In this document: positions 15,650 through 25,155 of the stretch, one piece after another
How positions within the stretch are numbered: position 1 is the first letter of the stretch
Layout: each line of letters starts with the position of its first letter
Assembly (NCBI GenBank): GCA_030430205.1
Contig: JAUIGE010000002.1
Span: forward strand, 310,001-374,000
Direction: 5' to 3'
Length of the DNA: 64,000 bases
DNA from: Bacteroidia bacterium
Lineage (GTDB): Bacteria > Bacteroidota > Bacteroidia > J057
Made by a program: the position numbers and the translations under genes
Notes under the pieces: model-generated
What the model saw: only the letters and a program-made list of their open reading frames with translations
What the model was told of the DNA's origin: nothing
The model's database searches: none

Positions 15650-18052
15650 ATGCTAAGAAACTACCTAAAAATCATTTTTCGAAATCTTCGCCGCCACAAG
15701 ATTTTTTCCCTTATCAATATATTGGGACTTGCTGTAGGCATGGCAGCCTGTCTGATGATCCTTTTGTTCATCCACAATGAACGCAATTTTGATGGCTTTC
15801 ATCAAAAGAAAAAGGACCTCTATCGCCTTTGCGAAGTGCAAAGCTGGGAGGGGATCATCCCACAAAAGGTGGCCCTCTCCATGTATCCCATGGGGCCCAG
15901 CCTCTCCAAAGACTATCCCGAAGTCGAAGAATTTGCCCGCATTTTTACCTGGGATCAGATCCCTCTTGTGTATGAGGACAAGAAAGTATTTATAGATAAA
16001 TTTTATTGGACAGACAGCGCTTTTCTCGATCTTTTTTCCTTCCCTATGATCGCAGGAGACCCAGCCACCGCTCTGGATGCACCCAATACAATGGTCATTA
16101 CTGCTACTACTGCGAAAAAGGTTTTTGGGGAAACAGATGTCGTGGGAAAACAGATTCAGGTAATGGGAAATGACCCCCTTTCCTGTACCATTACAGGGGT
16201 GTTGGAAGACATACCGTATGCTTCGCATCTACAGTTTGATGGGCTTCTTTCACTCAACACCCTCAGGGGGGAGGAAAATGAAAACAGGATGCAGAATTGG
16301 GGCGGGAACTGGTTGGTGACTTACCTGCAAATTGCCCCAGCTACGAATATCGAAGCATTGGAAGCCAAACTGCCGGATTTTCTGGTGAAATACATGGGAG
16401 AGGAAAGGTCTCAGGGATATGAACTTTTTCTCCAGTCACTTTCCGAAGTGCATCTGGGCTCTACCGATATCACGCATGACTACCAGAATCTGCGAAAATT
16501 TGATGGGCAGTACATTTCCATCTTCCTGATTCTGGCAGCTTTTGTGCTGCTGATCGCAGCGATCAACTTCATGAATCTCTCCACCGCCCGTGCCGCCCGG
16601 CGCGCCCGGGAAGTGGGTATCCGCAAGACGATCGGCGCGACCCGCAGCCAGCTTGCCCGTCAGTTTCTTGGCGAATCAGTTCTGTTTTCGCTCTTCGCTT
16701 TTGCCCTGGCCCTCAGTTTCACGGCTTTGATTTTACCGGAAGTCAACGATCTGAGCCAGCGGGCAATGCATTTTTCGACCTTGCTGGAGCCTCTGCATTT
16801 TTGCAGCATCCTGGGGATCGCCATATTGGTGGGCGTATTGGCAGGTGCCTATCCTGCTTTTTTCCTTGCCTCCTTTGACCCGATTCGGTCGTTGAAAGGC
16901 AATTTGTTTTTTCGGAGAAAGAAACTTTCGCTGCAAAACATCCTGGTCATATCCCAGTTTGCGATTGCGACAGCCCTGATTATCGGTACGGTGCTTGTCG
17001 CCCGTCAGCTCAATTTCATGACCGGGAGAGATCCCGGTTTTCAGCGGGAGCAGGTCGTGCTCCTGCCGATGAATCGCACGATTAACCAAAATTACGGGCC
17101 ACTCAAAGATAAAATCCGCGCCCTGCCGGATGTTGTAGATGTGACAGCTTCGCGTCAGCGGCTGGGCAGCAACATCCATCAGACCGGAATCACGGTGCAG
17201 GGAGAAGATACGGCTGAGTTCAGCCTGGCCATCTCGCACCTGAATGTCGATTACAATTATTTTGATTTGTATGAAATGGAGTTGCTTGATGGGCGCTTTT
17301 TTGATGAGTCATACGCTACCGATAGCGCCGGAGCCTTTGTGATCAATGAAACGCTGGCGAAGAAGATCGGCTGGGATGATCCCGTAGGGAAGAATGTGCG
17401 ATTTGGCAGGAATCAGGAATGGTCCAAGGTCGTAGGCCTTGTCAAAGACTTCAATTATAATAGTTATCATCATGGGGTAAATCCCCTTGCACTGAGCGTA
17501 CAGCCCCATTGGGGCTACAGCGAGATATCGGTAAAAATCGCGCAAGGCAGTGCCGCGCGAGTACTGCCACAGTTGGAGGCAGCCTGGCGCAGCATAGATG
17601 CAGAAAGCCCCTATAGCTATGATTTTCTGGACGAACATTTTGCTGAATTATACCATGCCGATACGCAAGTGAGTCAGGTAGTGAGCATCATTACCTTCCT
17701 GGCCATTTTTGTGGCCTGTCTTGGGCTTTTTGGGCTTATTTCTTTTGAGGCGGAGCGCCGTACCAAAGAGATTGGCATCCGCAAGGTGCTGGGAGCTTCC
17801 ATTAATCAATTGATGCTGCTTTTTGGCAAAAATGTCGCCATACTGGTGCTGATCGCCTTTGTGATAGCTGCGCCTGTGGCCTGGTGGTTTATGAGCGGCT
17901 GGCTCGAAAATTTCGCATACCGCATCCCGCAGGGATGGGATGTCTTTGCCGTAGCCGGTGGCTCTGCCCTGCTGATCGCCCTGCTGACCATTAGCCTGCG
18001 TGCCTATCAGGCCTCCGTGGCGAATCCTGTTGAATCACTGAGAGACGAATAA
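15650..18052 (+). CDS. MacB/FtsX-type ABC transporter permease (800 aa)
   Basis: FRNLRRHKIFSLINILGLAVGMAACLMI; RAREVGIRKTIGATRSQL; RTKEIGIRKVLGASINQL. Confidence 0.93.
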   Translation: MLRNYLKIIFRNLRRHKIFSLINILGLAVGMAACLMILLFIHNERNFDGFHQKKKDLYRLCEVQSWEGIIPQKVALSMYPMGPSLSKDYPEVEEFARIFTWDQIPLVYEDKKVFIDKFYWTDSAFLDLFSFPMIAGDPATALDAPNTMVITATTAKKVFGETDVVGKQIQVMGNDPLSCTITGVLEDIPYASHLQFDGLLSLNTLRGEENENRMQNWGGNWLVTYLQIAPATNIEALEAKLPDFLVKYMGEERSQGYELFLQSLSEVHLGSTDITHDYQNLRKFDGQYISIFLILAAFVLLIAAINFMNLSTARAARRAREVGIRKTIGATRSQLARQFLGESVLFSLFAFALALSFTALILPEVNDLSQRAMHFSTLLEPLHFCSILGIAILVGVLAGAYPAFFLASFDPIRSLKGNLFFRRKKLSLQNILVISQFAIATALIIGTVLVARQLNFMTGRDPGFQREQVVLLPMNRTINQNYGPLKDKIRALPDVVDVTASRQRLGSNIHQTGITVQGEDTAEFSLAISHLNVDYNYFDLYEMELLDGRFFDESYATDSAGAFVINETLAKKIGWDDPVGKNVRFGRNQEWSKVVGLVKDFNYNSYHHGVNPLALSVQPHWGYSEISVKIAQGSAARVLPQLEAAWRSIDAESPYSYDFLDEHFAELYHADTQVSQVVSIITFLAIFVACLGLFGLISFEAERRTKEIGIRKVLGASINQLMLLFGKNVAILVLIAFVIAAPVAWWFMSGWLENFAYRIPQGWDVFAVAGGSALLIALLTISLRAYQASVANPVESLRDE

Positions 18053-18056
18053 TGCT

Positions 18057-20504
18057 ATGTTTACCAACTTCTTTAAAATCGCACTGCGCAACTTTCGCAA
18101 GCAAAAAGGCTACACCTTTATCAATATTCTGGGCCTGACAGTAGGGCTTACTACCTGCATTCTGATTTTTCTGTATGTACAGGATGAGCTGAGCTATGAC
18201 AGACATTTTGATCATGCGGAGCGCATCTTTCGGCTGGAACGATCCTCCAGCAGCCCCCATGGGGAGTCGCATTGGGCTGCCACTACCGGCCATATCATTC
18301 CGGAAGTCACCCGCAGGTATCCCCAGATTGAGGCAGGAGCCAAAGTTTTACCTTCACGAAATACCACGGTTTTTCATATAGGAGATCAGCATTTTAGCGA
18401 AGAAGGGCTGATTTTTGCCGACTCGATCTTCTTTTCCATTTTCAGTTTCCCGTGGATTTATGGCAATCCGCAGACAGCGCTCAATTCAGTAGAAAAGATT
18501 GTCCTGACGAAATCTATCGCAGAAAAATATTTTGGGAAAGAAGATCCGGTAGGTCAGACGATCAAAACAGAAAGAGCTACCTATGTGGTAAGTGGAGTGG
18601 TAGAGGATGTGCCGATTCATAGCCATTTTCACTTTGATATGGTGATATCCATGGAGTATTTGCGGACTGTCTGGCCTCAGGTAGATGAATATGGCCCCAG
18701 TACTTTTTACTCTTATGTATTGCTGAATGACGAGAAATCCCTTGCCGGCATCCAGCAAAGCCTTGAGCGCGAGGCTTTTGAAATATATGGCTACGATATA
18801 TCAGAAGACAGCAGCAATGTGCCGGATGATACCCGGATTTCAATTTTGTTCAACAATATCCGCGATATCCACCTGGGAGGAAATGCTGAAAAGGAATGGG
18901 AAACCAATAACGAACGCAGCAACATCTACATTTTTGGCATCATAGCCCTGCTGGTGCTGCTGATTGCCAGCTTCAATTATATGAATCTGGCGACAGCCCG
19001 CTCCATGGACCGCGCCAGAGAGGTAGGCATCCGCAAGGTTCTTGGCGCTATCCGGGGCCAGCTTTTCTGGCAATTTATGGCAGAATCTCTGCTGGTGACA
19101 GCCATCGCTTTGGGACTGGCTTTGCTGGTGACGCAAGGCATGTTGGGGCTTTTCAATGAAGTTGTAGGAAAGGAGTTGGCTCTGGCTTTGGGGAGAAATA
19201 TTCCACTTATGATGGCCCTCCTGGGCATTTGGCTGGGAATCGGATTTCTTTCGGGTGTCTACCCGGCTGTTTTTATTTCAGGCTTTAGGCCGATTCAGGT
19301 GCTGAAAAGCAGCTTTACAGGCGGGCGAGGCAAAGGCTCCGCCAATCAATTGCGCAAAGGCCTGGTTGTCTTGCAATTTTTTATCTCTGTTGTGCTGATT
19401 ACTTCTGCCCTGACAGTTTCCCGTCAACTTTCCTTTATCCAAAATAAGACCTTGGGTTTCAACAAAGAACAGGTGGTGGTCATGCCGATAGGAGGGGGGG
19501 ATTTTGGGCAAAAGCTCGCTTTATTGGAGGAAAAGCTTTCCCATGATCCGGAAATCATAGCGAGCACGCCGAGCTCCTGCATACCCGGCAGGCGGGTACA
19601 TATCATGCCCGTGAGGGTACCGGCCCTTGCCCGGCAGGGCGATCAGCCTGAAGATCAGGATGATGGGGTGCGGGGTCCGCGTATCATTTCTGTGGATGAA
19701 GAGGTAGAAGAAACCTTTGGGTTGGAGATCGTTTCGGGCAGAGGTTTGTCCAAAGACTTCAGCAATGATGCACAAAGCGGATTTTTGGTCAATGAGGCCG
19801 CCGTGGAGGCCTGGGGCCTGGAAGACCCTGTGGGCCAGCCCTTTGAATACATTTACCAACTCGATACTCCTAAAACAGGGACGATCGTAGGCGTAGTGAA
19901 AAACTTCCATTATGCATCTCTGCATACCGAAGTAGAGCCCCTGATGATGCACGTTTGGCCCGGCCATTATTCCTACCTCAATGTGCGGGTCAATACAGAA
20001 AACATGGCTTCCTGCCTGGAAAGAATGCAGACGATTTGGTCAGAAGTCAATCCAACTTCGCCTTTTAACTACTTTTTCCTGGACGACAACTATGACCAGA
20101 TGTACAAAACGGAAATGAGTACCAATAAGGTGGTTACCTATTTCACCCTGCTGGCGATTCTGATTGCCTGTCTGGGCCTGTTCGGCCTGGCTGCTTTCAC
20201 TGCGCAGCAGCGCACCCGCGAGATCGGCATCCGCAAGGTGCTGGGCGCCTCTGTCAGCAATATACTTTTATTGCTGACCCGCAATTTTGCGCTCCTGGTG
20301 CTGATATCGAGCGTGCTCGCCATCCCCCTGGCCTGGTGGCTTCTCAGCCAGTGGCTGGAGGATTTTGCGTACCGCATAGACCTGAATATATGGATGTTTA
20401 TTGCCGCTGCGGTCAGCGCCTTGCTATTGGCGGTGCTCACTGTGGGTTTTCAGTCGCTGAAAGCGGCCTATGCGAATCCTGTGGATTCGTTGAAGGATGA
20501 ATAA
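18057..20504 (+). CDS. MacB/FtsX-type ABC transporter permease (815 aa), tandem paralogue
   Basis: LRNFRKQKGYTFINILGLTVGLTTCI; RAREVGIRKVLGAIRGQL; RTREIGIRKVLGASVSNIL. Confidence 0.93.
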   Translation: MFTNFFKIALRNFRKQKGYTFINILGLTVGLTTCILIFLYVQDELSYDRHFDHAERIFRLERSSSSPHGESHWAATTGHIIPEVTRRYPQIEAGAKVLPSRNTTVFHIGDQHFSEEGLIFADSIFFSIFSFPWIYGNPQTALNSVEKIVLTKSIAEKYFGKEDPVGQTIKTERATYVVSGVVEDVPIHSHFHFDMVISMEYLRTVWPQVDEYGPSTFYSYVLLNDEKSLAGIQQSLEREAFEIYGYDISEDSSNVPDDTRISILFNNIRDIHLGGNAEKEWETNNERSNIYIFGIIALLVLLIASFNYMNLATARSMDRAREVGIRKVLGAIRGQLFWQFMAESLLVTAIALGLALLVTQGMLGLFNEVVGKELALALGRNIPLMMALLGIWLGIGFLSGVYPAVFISGFRPIQVLKSSFTGGRGKGSANQLRKGLVVLQFFISVVLITSALTVSRQLSFIQNKTLGFNKEQVVVMPIGGGDFGQKLALLEEKLSHDPEIIASTPSSCIPGRRVHIMPVRVPALARQGDQPEDQDDGVRGPRIISVDEEVEETFGLEIVSGRGLSKDFSNDAQSGFLVNEAAVEAWGLEDPVGQPFEYIYQLDTPKTGTIVGVVKNFHYASLHTEVEPLMMHVWPGHYSYLNVRVNTENMASCLERMQTIWSEVNPTSPFNYFFLDDNYDQMYKTEMSTNKVVTYFTLLAILIACLGLFGLAAFTAQQRTREIGIRKVLGASVSNILLLLTRNFALLVLISSVLAIPLAWWLLSQWLEDFAYRIDLNIWMFIAAAVSALLLAVLTVGFQSLKAAYANPVDSLKDE

Positions 20505-20512
20505 TGGGCAGA

Positions 20513-23500
20513 TTATCTCCGCTTCCTGGGCATGCGGCTTGAGCCGCCACTCTCTTTGCGCTCGCTTGCCCTGCGCTGTGCGCGGGTGACGGGTCGCTCC
20601 TGCTCGCCGCTGGCGGCGGCCATGACGCGGCGCTCCGAGTCCATCTCCCGGCGGCGTTGCCGCTCGATGGCTTCATGCTTCGTATTGAACTTGCTGAAGT
20701 CGTCGCGCTTGGCTTCTGTATTGTCAGAAGAGGCACGGCCTTCTACCTTCAGGTCAGCCTTGAATATGGTTGAGATAACCTCGAGGTTGATCTTTTTGAG
20801 CATTTGCTGGAACAATTCGAAAGATTCGAATTTGTAGACCAGAAGAGGGTCTTTTTGCTCAAAAACGGCATTTTGTACCGACTGACGCAATTCGTCCATC
20901 TCGCGCAAGTGCGTCTTCCAGTTGTCATCGATGATGCGCAGGGTGATGACTTTCTCCAGCTCATCCATGATGATTTTGCCATTGGATTCCATGGCATCAT
21001 CTACGCCAATCACAATCTGCACTTCCCGACTTCCGTCGGAGAAAGGGATCAGAATCCGCTCAACATTGTTGTTGTTGCGCTTGATGTTCATGATGCCGAT
21101 AAGCATTTCCTCTGCAAGTATTTTGCACTTGGTCTGGTAAAATGCTTTGGCAGATTCAAATACCCGCTGCGCGAGTTTCTCTACATTGTGGTCGTTGAGA
21201 TCGTCCTCAGAGATTTTGGCGTCGATAGCCAGGTAGCGGATGGTGTCCATGCGCAGACCTGCGGCATCGGTATAGTCAATGTGGCGCTCCACCAGACTCT
21301 GGCAGAGGTCATAGAGCATATTGTCAATGTCAACTTTGATGCGGTCTCCATAGAGTGCGTTGCGACGGCGGCGATAGACCACCTCACGCTGGTTGTTCAT
21401 GACATCATCATACTCCAGGAGGCGTTTCCGCATACCGAAGTTGTTTTCCTCTACTTTTTTCTGGGCATTTCCAATGGATTTACTGATCATGGAATGTTGG
21501 ATCACCTCGCCTTCTTTCAGGCCAATGCGGTCCATGACTTTGGCGATACGCTCAGAGCCGAAAAGACGCATGAGGTTGTCCTCAAGAGAGACATAAAACT
21601 GGGAGCTTCCCGGGTCTCCCTGGCGGCCTGCGCGTCCGCGCAGCTGGCGGTCGATGCGGCGCGATTCGTGACGCTCCGTACCGATAATGGCGAGGCCACC
21701 GGCCTCTTTCACCCCTTCACCCAGTTTGATGTCCGTACCCCGGCCGGCCATGTTGGTGGCGACGGTGACAGCGCCAGACTGGCCGGCAGCGGCTACAATC
21801 TCAGCCTCCCGCTGGTTGTGCTTGGCGTTAAGCACTTCGTGGGTGATCTTGCGGGCACGCAGCAATCGGCTGATGTGCTCGGAGACCTCCACCGAGGTGG
21901 TACCTACCAGTACAGGTTGTCCTGCTTCCTGCAGGACGAGAATTTCGTCTATGACGGCATCATATTTCTCTCTGGCAGTCTTGTAAACAAGGTCCTGCCG
22001 GTCGTCACGGGCGATGGGACGGTTGGTAGGAATGACTACCACATCCAGTTTGTATATTTCGTAAAACTCGCCTTCCTCCGTCTCCGCAGTACCGGTCATG
22101 CCCGATAGTTTGTGGTACATCCGGAAATAGTTCTGGAGGGTAACAGTCGCATAAGTCTGGGTTGCAGACTCGATTTTTACATTCTCCTTTGCCTCTATCG
22201 CCTGGTGCAAGCCGTCAGAATACCTTCTTCCTGCCAGGACACGACCTGTCTGTTCATCGACGATCATGACCTTGTTGTCCTGGATGATGTATTCTACATC
22301 GAGGTCAAAAAGAGTATAGGCTTTCAGCAGCTGGTTGAGTGCGTGCAGCACTTCTGACTTCTCCGCAAAATCCTGCGCCAATTCATCCTTTTGTTTGACC
22401 TTCTCTTCTTCGCTCATGCTTTCATCCCGTTCAATATCTGCAAAGCGAGAAGCTACATCAGGAATCACGAAGAGGTTGGCGTCTTCGCCAGCTTTGGTGA
22501 TGAGCTCCCGACCCTTGTCGGTCAGCTCTACCTGGTTGTTTTTTTGGTCAATGGTAAAGAAGAGGGGCTCATCTGCTTCAGGCATTTTTTTGGAATTGTC
22601 CTGCATGTAGAATGCTTCCGTCTTCAGCATTTGGGCTTTCACGCCTTGCTCTGAGAGCAATTCGATGAGCTTGTTGTTTTTGGGAAGGCCGCGGAAAGCT
22701 CGGAAAAGCGGAACGCCTGCTGTTTTGTTATCTCCTTTATCAAAAGCCTCACGTGCCTCTTTCAAATAGCTATTGACGAGTTTTTCCTGCTCGCGAACCA
22801 GGCGCTCGATGCGCGGCTTGAGGCGGATATACTCCTCCATATCCTTTGCCTGGTCCTTTCTGGAAACCGGACCGGAAATGATCAGCGGCGTACGCGCCTC
22901 ATCAATCAGGACGGAGTCAATCTCGTCAATGATGGCGTAGAAGTGTTTTTTCTGTACCAAAAACTCCGGATGCGTGGTCATGTTGTCACGCAGGTAGTCG
23001 AAGCCAAATTCATTGTTGGTACCGTAGGTGATGTCCGCACCATAGGCGGCACGCCTTTCTTCAGAGTTGGGCTGGTGGGAGTCGATACAATCGACTGTCA
23101 GGCCATGAAACTGGAAAAGTGGCGCATTCCACTCACTGTCTCGCTTCGCGAGGTAATTGTTTACTGTCACAAGGTGAACACCCTGCCCTGCGAGGGCATT
23201 CAGATAAACCGGGAAAGTCGCCACGAGGGTTTTACCCTCACCTGTCGCCATCTCCGCGATTTTGCCCTGGTGGAGCACAGCTCCACCCATGATCTGCACA
23301 TTGTAGTGGACCATGTTCCACTCGATCTTAGCGCCGGCGGCGGTCCAGCTATTTTTGTAAAAAGCCTGATCGCCTTCGATGACGATATGGGGCCTTTTCT
23401 CTGCAAGTTCACGGTCGTAGTCATTGGCTTTGACGCGGAGGCCTCCATTTTCTGAGAGCCTGCGAGCCGTTTCCTTCATGGTAGCAAAAGCTTCCGGCAT

Positions 23501-23812
23501 CAGGTCAAGCATGATCTCATCCAATTGCTCAAAGAATACCTTTTCCAATCGGTCAATTTCGATATAGATGGTATCCTTCTCATGGATGTCGAGAGTTGTC
23601 TTAGCCTCCTCTTTCAGGGCATCTATATTGCCCCGAATTTCAGCGGTATAGTCCTTTATCTGCTGTTTGAAGGTGGCAGTCCTGCCCCGCAACTCATCAT
23701 CGCTGATGTCACGCAGTGACTCAAAAATTTCATTTACCTGCTCAGCAATAGGTAAAAGGTCTTTTATATCTTTCTCCTTCTTGGAAGGGAAGAGTTTGTT
23801 AAGGAATTTCAT
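20513..23812 (-). CDS. secA: Preprotein translocase ATPase SecA
   Basis: MATGEGKTLVATFPVYLNAL, GTNNEFGFDYLRDNM, IIDEIDSVLIDEARTPLIISGP, TNMAGRGTDIKL, RQLRGRAGRQGDPG. Confidence 0.98.
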   Translation of the reverse strand: MKFLNKLFPSKKEKDIKDLLPIAEQVNEIFESLRDISDDELRGRTATFKQQIKDYTAEIRGNIDALKEEAKTTLDIHEKDTIYIEIDRLEKVFFEQLDEIMLDLMPEAFATMKETARRLSENGGLRVKANDYDRELAEKRPHIVIEGDQAFYKNSWTAAGAKIEWNMVHYNVQIMGGAVLHQGKIAEMATGEGKTLVATFPVYLNALAGQGVHLVTVNNYLAKRDSEWNAPLFQFHGLTVDCIDSHQPNSEERRAAYGADITYGTNNEFGFDYLRDNMTTHPEFLVQKKHFYAIIDEIDSVLIDEARTPLIISGPVSRKDQAKDMEEYIRLKPRIERLVREQEKLVNSYLKEAREAFDKGDNKTAGVPLFRAFRGLPKNNKLIELLSEQGVKAQMLKTEAFYMQDNSKKMPEADEPLFFTIDQKNNQVELTDKGRELITKAGEDANLFVIPDVASRFADIERDESMSEEEKVKQKDELAQDFAEKSEVLHALNQLLKAYTLFDLDVEYIIQDNKVMIVDEQTGRVLAGRRYSDGLHQAIEAKENVKIESATQTYATVTLQNYFRMYHKLSGMTGTAETEEGEFYEIYKLDVVVIPTNRPIARDDRQDLVYKTAREKYDAVIDEILVLQEAGQPVLVGTTSVEVSEHISRLLRARKITHEVLNAKHNQREAEIVAAAGQSGAVTVATNMAGRGTDIKLGEGVKEAGGLAIIGTERHESRRIDRQLRGRAGRQGDPGSSQFYVSLEDNLMRLFGSERIAKVMDRIGLKEGEVIQHSMISKSIGNAQKKVEENNFGMRKRLLEYDDVMNNQREVVYRRRRNALYGDRIKVDIDNMLYDLCQSLVERHIDYTDAAGLRMDTIRYLAIDAKISEDDLNDHNVEKLAQRVFESAKAFYQTKCKILAEEMLIGIMNIKRNNNNVERILIPFSDGSREVQIVIGVDDAMESNGKIIMDELEKVITLRIIDDNWKTHLREMDELRQSVQNAVFEQKDPLLVYKFESFELFQQMLKKINLEVISTIFKADLKVEGRASSDNTEAKRDDFSKFNTKHEAIERQRRREMDSERRVMAAASGEQERPVTRAQRRASERKESGGSSRMPRKRR

Positions 23813-23856
23813 TTCAAATGGTTTTTTAAGACATCAAAGGTAAGAATAAATGGGCT

Positions 23857-23924
23857 AATTAGAAGATTTGCAGATGAGCAAATGGAAGAATCTGCTCATC
23901 TGCAAATGTACTCATTTGCACATT
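23857..23924. repeat. Inverted octad arrays forming a hairpin (15-bp perfect stem 23866-23880 / 23893-23907)
   Basis: AATTAGAA GATTTGCA GATGAGCA AATGGAAG on +, then the same family on -; atttgcagatgagca / tgctcatctgcaaat. Confidence 0.8.
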
Positions 23925-24220
23925 CCTGCGGGAGCACGTGGCTCAATAGCCACATTGATGTCTTTGGGAAGTAGAAGGAAGGGTCCTTCGTGGGACAGGA
24001 GCGCGCTTAGCTCTCCGCAAACAGCTTCCTGCTGTTCCTGCATGGCCCAGGCAAAGGGGGTTGCCTGTTGATCCTGGCTTTGCAGTCGGTTCTCGATCAA
24101 AGTGATCGAGATGTTGAGGCTGCGCAACATGCGCTCGGCCGACATGCTGTCGACTGGCTGGGCTGATACGTTGATCATCAGCACCATTGGAATTGATAAG
24201 CCCCAAATTAAAGTTTTCAT
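23912..24220 (-). CDS. Small secreted hypothetical protein
   Basis: Signal peptide MKTLIWGLSIPMVLMINVSAQPVDS. Confidence 0.6.
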   Translation of the reverse strand: MKTLIWGLSIPMVLMINVSAQPVDSMSAERMLRSLNISITLIENRLQSQDQQATPFAWAMQEQQEAVCGELSALLSHEGPFLLLPKDINVAIEPRAPAGMCK

Positions 24221-24275
24221 CGGTTGGATGATGGCAAGAGGTGTTCCAAAAAATATTTCCTGTCAGATTGTCAGG

Positions 24276-24320
24276 GGGGAGAGGTTTACTAAACGTTTAA
24301 AGTTTAGTAAACCTCTCCCC
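24276..24320. repeat. Perfect 19-bp inverted repeat with 7-nt loop (ggggagaggtttactaaac / gtttagtaaacctctcccc)
   Basis: Exact complement read from sequence; the stop codon of the IMPase-family gene lies in the loop. Confidence 0.9.
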
Positions 24321-25106
24321 ACCAATTACTCCCAGCACCTCCTCATGGACACGTCCATTGGAAGCGACGATCTGTCGCCCAAACAAAAAACCGTCATCTC
24401 CCTGAAAGTCAGTGACTTTTCCACCAGCTTCTGTTACGATCAAAGCGCCGGCGGCGATGTCCCAGGGATTGAGTCCGATTTCGAAAAAGCTTTCGAAACG
24501 ACCGCAGGCCACATGGACCAGGTCTATGGCCGCGCTACCGAGGCGGCGTATGCCGTGGGATTCTTTCATGAAATCCTTTAACATTTCCATGAAATCATCC
24601 AGCCAGGCAAATTTTGTATAGGGAAAACCCGTAGCCACCAGGCTTTCAGACAATTTGGCTACTTCACTGACGGAAATGCGCTTTCCGTTTAAGGTCGCGC
24701 CTTTTCCTTTTTCCGCCACAAACATTTCGTCATGCATGACTTCGTAGACAATGCCCACGATGGTCTCTTCCTCATACTGAAGGGCAACGGAAATGGCAAA
24801 CAAAGGCAGGCCATGGGTAAAGTTGGTTGTGCCATCTATAGGATCTATGATCCAGCGAAAGGCGTTTTCGCCCTGCTCGTCTTCTCCTTCTTCATTGATG
24901 AAGCCCGCACCGGGCAGCAAAGCCTGAAAAGCGGTTTTCAGCTTTTGCTCCGTCTGCACATCCACAAAGGAAAAAAGATCATTTGTCCCTTTGTACCTGA
25001 TGTCGCTCCTCGAAAAGGCTAGAAATGCTTTTCTCGCAAATTCTCCCGCTTCGCGGATGATGTTCTCAATATCCCTGATATCAGGTTTTTTTAAATTTTC
25101 TTCCAT
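24297..25106 (-). CDS. Inositol monophosphatase family protein
   Basis: FINEEGEDEQGENAFRWIIDPIDGTTNFTHGLPLFAISVAL; GLNPWDIAAGALIVTEAGG. Start at MEENLKKPDI preferred over the track's 25190. Confidence 0.92.
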   Translation of the reverse strand: MEENLKKPDIRDIENIIREAGEFARKAFLAFSRSDIRYKGTNDLFSFVDVQTEQKLKTAFQALLPGAGFINEEGEDEQGENAFRWIIDPIDGTTNFTHGLPLFAISVALQYEEETIVGIVYEVMHDEMFVAEKGKGATLNGKRISVSEVAKLSESLVATGFPYTKFAWLDDFMEMLKDFMKESHGIRRLGSAAIDLVHVACGRFESFFEIGLNPWDIAAGALIVTEAGGKVTDFQGDDGFLFGRQIVASNGRVHEEVLGVIGGERFTKL

Positions 25107-25155
25107 TTCCTCATTTTCTAATCTGCAAATCCTCTCATCCTCCAATCCTCTCATT
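25100..25155 (-). repeat. Octad array, 7 units: AATGAGAG GATTGGAG GATGAGAG GATTTGCA GATTAGAA AATGAGGA AATGGAAG
   Basis: Minus strand read in 8-bp units; spans the gldG stop codon and the IMPase-family start. Confidence 0.8.

Noticed and set aside
20804-22108. 434-aa plus-strand ORF antisense to secA
   Set aside because: Fully inside the unambiguous SecA frame on the other strand; composition typical of a shadow ORF.
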